DNA of 64,000 nucleotides, taken from contig JAYMTL010000028.1 of the NCBI GenBank assembly GCA_036897445.1, positions 90,411 through 154,410 on the forward strand. The letters are read 5' to 3'. A program made the position numbers and the translations under genes. Each line of letters begins with the position of its first letter. Position 1 is the stretch's first letter. The stretch comes from Pelargonium tetragonum. Taxonomy: Eukaryota; Streptophyta; Magnoliopsida; Geraniales; Geraniaceae. The notes under the pieces are model-generated. The model had not been told where the DNA came from, did not search any database, and worked only from the letters and a program-made list of their open reading frames with translations. This document shows positions 60,701-64,000 of this stretch, piece after piece.

Positions 60701-62999
60701 GATTATTTTGTAAAAGGGTTTTTAAACTATTAATTGTCAATAGGAGAACTCGGGCTTCCTCGACAATCTTATTAATAATTACTTTTAAGAAGTTCTACCC
60801 GGTCCTTATTGGCCTATAAGTATAACATAAATATCCAAATTTGTTAGGAATACTTCTGCTTCAAAATTGATCCGAGATTTGTTCAAAAGGGTTTCCATTT
60901 TTTAAGTTAAAGGAATACCTGTTTCATCACCTATTGCATTAGTATTTATAATAGGTACGGTACACTCGTGTTTACATTTCAAAGATCAAGGAACTCTTTC
61001 TTTCATAGTATTCCTTGAGTTTGATTTTATTCAAAACTCTGTCTACTGTAAGGTCAACCGTCTTGGTCTCCAGTCATAGATATTAAGTAAACGGCGTAAC
61101 TTTGCCCCTTGCCAGTCTTTGACTTTAGTTTTGCGTCGGGTCCTTGCTGCTAACTTGTGGGTATACAGCTTTAGCTTCAGGAAGTAGGTTGTTCTCTGAA
61201 CTTAGCTAAAATTTTTATTTTCAGTCTTTTATTTATAAAGGTGTATAGGTTGTCAAGGTCTCTTAGATTAGAGCGGTTAAATCAGACTAATTAGGCAAGG
61301 ACTTTCTCTTGTAAAAGAAGATTCGGTATTTCGACTATTTTCTTAAGACTCAAAAACCTGAAATGAGTTTGCCTCCCTCTGTTGCTTTTCTTAGTTTCTT
61401 CTTTAAAGTAGAGTAGCTGCTCGACTTGAACCCTTGCATTGTTATTAAATTGAAATCCGCTTTACTACTAGATTTTTTGCCGCCGCATTCTGGTAATAGA
61501 TCGTACTATACTGGCCAAATATAATGTTGTATTATTCTAAAGACTTTCTATTTAAGTGCTTCTCATTCCTAATTAGAATTTTCCTTTGACTGCGCTCTGG
61601 GGTTTCCTCTATAATATGCTGGGTGTATCAATTGGTTAAAACCTTGCAATTTATTAAGGTACTCTTGCTACCGTAATTCTCCTTGGAAAAGGCTCCTATA
61701 ACCAAAAATTTGGTTAGAAAATAACTCTCAACTTTTTGGGACATATATATAATTTTCAAATCTGCTACTTTCGGCAAAAGATGTTTTATCGAACTATTTA
61801 CTAAGGGTTAAACTTCTCGACTCTGCACTATTTTGGGGGATCCTAACAAAAGTGCTATTACTTGTATAGCACATACTTTAGTAAATTTACATACCCCACA
61901 AACATTACCAATTCGGGAAGAACTGAGTATTAAGTTTTGTAAAAAAACTAAAAGACACAGGGATCTAATTGCTTAGAGCAAGTACTAAAGAACGAATATA
62001 GTACAACGAACTTTTCTTTTTCTAAAGGGGAAACGCGTTAGAAGATTAGAAGGGTATGGTATTCCCTAGTGAAAGGGTAGCACTTCCAAATTATTCAGCA
62101 TTAAATAAGTTTTTGCGCAAATAGTACTAAACCTTTTTGTAAGTTTCTTTTTAAGTAAGTGTAAGTATTCCCCGCCGCTAACGCATAGGTCCCAACCCCA
62201 CATTTGTCTAACCTTTATAAAAGTCCGTATAGCCAGGTCGTAAATATAAGAAGACACCCCTAACAAAAAAGTCTAAAAAAAAAATAAGAGTCAAATCTGT
62301 GAATTAGATGAAAGTCTAATAGAATTCCTTTAAGAATTCATTGCTCTTTAGCTGGTAGTAATTGGTTACTAGATAGTTTTTTATAGATATTAAATAATAG
62401 GTTAAATATCTAAATTAAAGCAATCCAGGGATCGGTTTTGTGGTTTTTTAAGTGGGATTTCCTTGTTATCATTAATAAGAAGTATACTGTAAGCCATGAG
62501 GAATATATCGAATTCCCTCAACGTAACAAAAAACTTTGTTGTATTGTTGTATTAAATAAGGGTACTCCCGTTTAGAATGGTTAGTAATATAAACTGAATT
62601 ATCAACAACACTTGCCTCAATAAAGATACTCAGGGTTACACACGAAAGACTTTTCCCTAGAAAGATTTTTGGTTTACGGCGAGTCTATATACTTATGAAG
62701 GGGCTTGAACAGAAGTCCTTATGCCTTTTTACTAAGTCTAGAATCTTGTGGGAGTTATCAAGAATCCCGTTAAGAAGGGTATATCTTTTTTAGGTTTACC
62801 TATATTAGGAGCTCCTGTTTTCTAGTGTGAGAGAGGAGTGTTCTATAAGGTTTCTTTCTAAAAAAAGCAGTATAGTTCTAATTACTCCTCCCTTTCCCTT
62901 TATTAGTTCTATTATTTATTCTCAGTAATCCCTAGCTTTAGTTAAACAATTCAATTTTAGTTTTTTATCTATAAATTTAGAATAGCTTTATCCGCGAAA
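57709..62999. other. Long gene-free spacer
   Basis: No gene is supported in about 5.3 kb. A frame at 60906-61184 (+) runs 93 codons with one TAG at 61077-61079. A 66-codon frame lies at 62066-62266 (-). Both lack motifs. An AT run occurs at 59582-59595. Confidence 0.45.
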
Positions 63000-64000
63000 A
63001 GAAATTCCTTCGAAAAAGGCGGGTTCCCCTAAAAGTTTATTTAACCCACAACTATATCCTATAAACAATCTTCTACTACTAGGAATCTGCTCTCAACAAA
63101 TCCTGTCGTAAAGTAAGTTCCTAATCCCTACTCCAGTAAGAAACTCTGAGCTCGCTTACCCGTATAAATAAGTAAACTTGCCTTCGTTAATGCTTAGACT
63201 TAAATCTGTTAATTTCATTACCTTATATATATTTAGAACGATTACTCCTTTGCTAGCAATGTCTGCCAGGTTTCATTAAGACCATTAAGACTTTAGAAAA
63301 TTCTCGAATCTCTAGTAAATTAGATAGGAATTCAGAATAGAAGAATTGATCCCCTTTAGCAGCTCCTAATAACTCTCTAAAGTAAACTTACCTTGCTTAC
63401 AAAGTGCTACAATTCAGAGAGTAAGTTGTAAGTTCTCAAAGGAAAAGGGAATCTCAAAAGAAATAGAATCTTCTGTAACTCCTTTAGCTCCATTAGAACC
63501 TCTCTAACTAAGCACTTCGTACCTAGCTACTCCTATACATCTCTAGTCTATAAATGGAATATCTAACTTACTCAAAAAAGGAATGGGAATAGACTATCAC
63601 AAAGACAGAGCTACACTTACTTGCTTTGGACTTACCTTGCTATCGATAGCACCGAAAGTGGACAGGACCGATTAGTCAGAAACTGTGCATCAAGCCATCG
63701 AGCAACACTAAGATAGTACAATGACAGAGACTGTGTTCTTCATGGATTCTCTATATTATGTATTCTATTCTGAGGTGGTTATTATAGTTCAGCTGACAAG
63801 AAGAACCGGCTATGTCATTAGATAGGCTCGTTTCCATTAGAAGGTTTAGGAATTCTTAATACTGACTTGGCAAGCTATAACATGTCCTTGCTTCCTTTAG
63901 CTGGGAGTATTAGCTTACAAGCAGCAAGTGGATTGAGACTTAGGCTCAGTTACTGGAAAAATTCTGCTGGCTTTCGTGGACTGCTATTGGCAAAGAGGGC
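63000..64000. repeat. Short-repeat mosaic, right end; shares words with the left end
   Basis: The vocabulary of the first 6 kb returns. GTAAACTTACCTTGCTTAC lies at 63382-63400 (compare 2122 and 6128). CCTTGCTTACAAA at 63391-63403 also occurs at 3860-3872. GGGAATAGACTATCACAAAG lies near 63587 (compare 2071, 4116), and the exact 20-mer at 63823-63842 is shared with 3043-3062. No gene is visible up to the window edge. Confidence 0.5.

Noticed and set aside
1-64000. Stop-codon reassignment (TAG as sense) to explain the lack of genes
   Set aside because: A few frames have a single internal TAG, but the polymerase relic is broken by frameshifts with all three stops clustered at its breaks, so recoding does not restore it.

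Overview
This window is almost entirely non-coding, AT-rich DNA (G+C roughly one third by eye). Stop codons occur in all six frames at about the density expected of random sequence of that composition. I recognise no intact gene, rRNA, tRNA or CRISPR array. CTAG is abundant, unlike most bacterial DNA. The one firm protein match is a broken, frameshifted single-subunit (T7-type) RNA polymerase of the linear mitochondrial plasmid class, on the minus strand at about 35.2-35.6 kb. Such plasmid polymerases and their relics are typical of plant and fungal mitochondrial DNA. Together with dispersed short repeats and hairpins, this suggests a hugely expanded organellar (probably mitochondrial) intergenic region of a plant, alga or fungus. 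That is inference; I cannot name the organism.

Layout: 0-6.3 kb is a mosaic of short dispersed repeats, some exactly shared with 63.0-64.0 kb. It includes one copy of a structured repeat (5.4 kb) and a twin hairpin (5.9 kb). 6.3-14.5 kb is featureless. 14.5-15.5 kb carries two copies of the structured repeat. 15.5-31.2 kb is mostly featureless, with palindromes at 19.7-19.9 kb, a 19-bp inverted repeat at 22.97 kb and a doubtful P-loop relic at 24.1 kb. 31.2-33.3 kb is a six-unit head-to-tail array of the structured repeat, followed by a small GC-richer island. 35.0-36.3 kb holds the RNA polymerase relic. Further copies of the structured repeat lie at 44.2-44.8 kb (minus), 51.3-51.6 kb and 52.8 kb (minus). 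The rest is unannotatable spacer.

The most interesting element is that repeat family: about fifteen diverged full or partial copies on both strands. It has three consecutive helices whose arms change in compensating ways (for example AAGGAT/ATCCTT, AAGGT/ACCTT, AAGGA/TCCTT; TATAGT/ACTATA versus TGTAGT/ACTACA). It also has a nested triloop hairpin of form A-(GC|AC|AT)-NNN-(GC|GT)-G. This looks like selection on, or copying through, a folded RNA or single-stranded DNA. I do not recognise it as a named family. The nearest concepts I know are mobile hairpin elements of organelle DNA, such as the double-hairpin elements of Allomyces mitochondria and palindromic repeats of volvocine algae.
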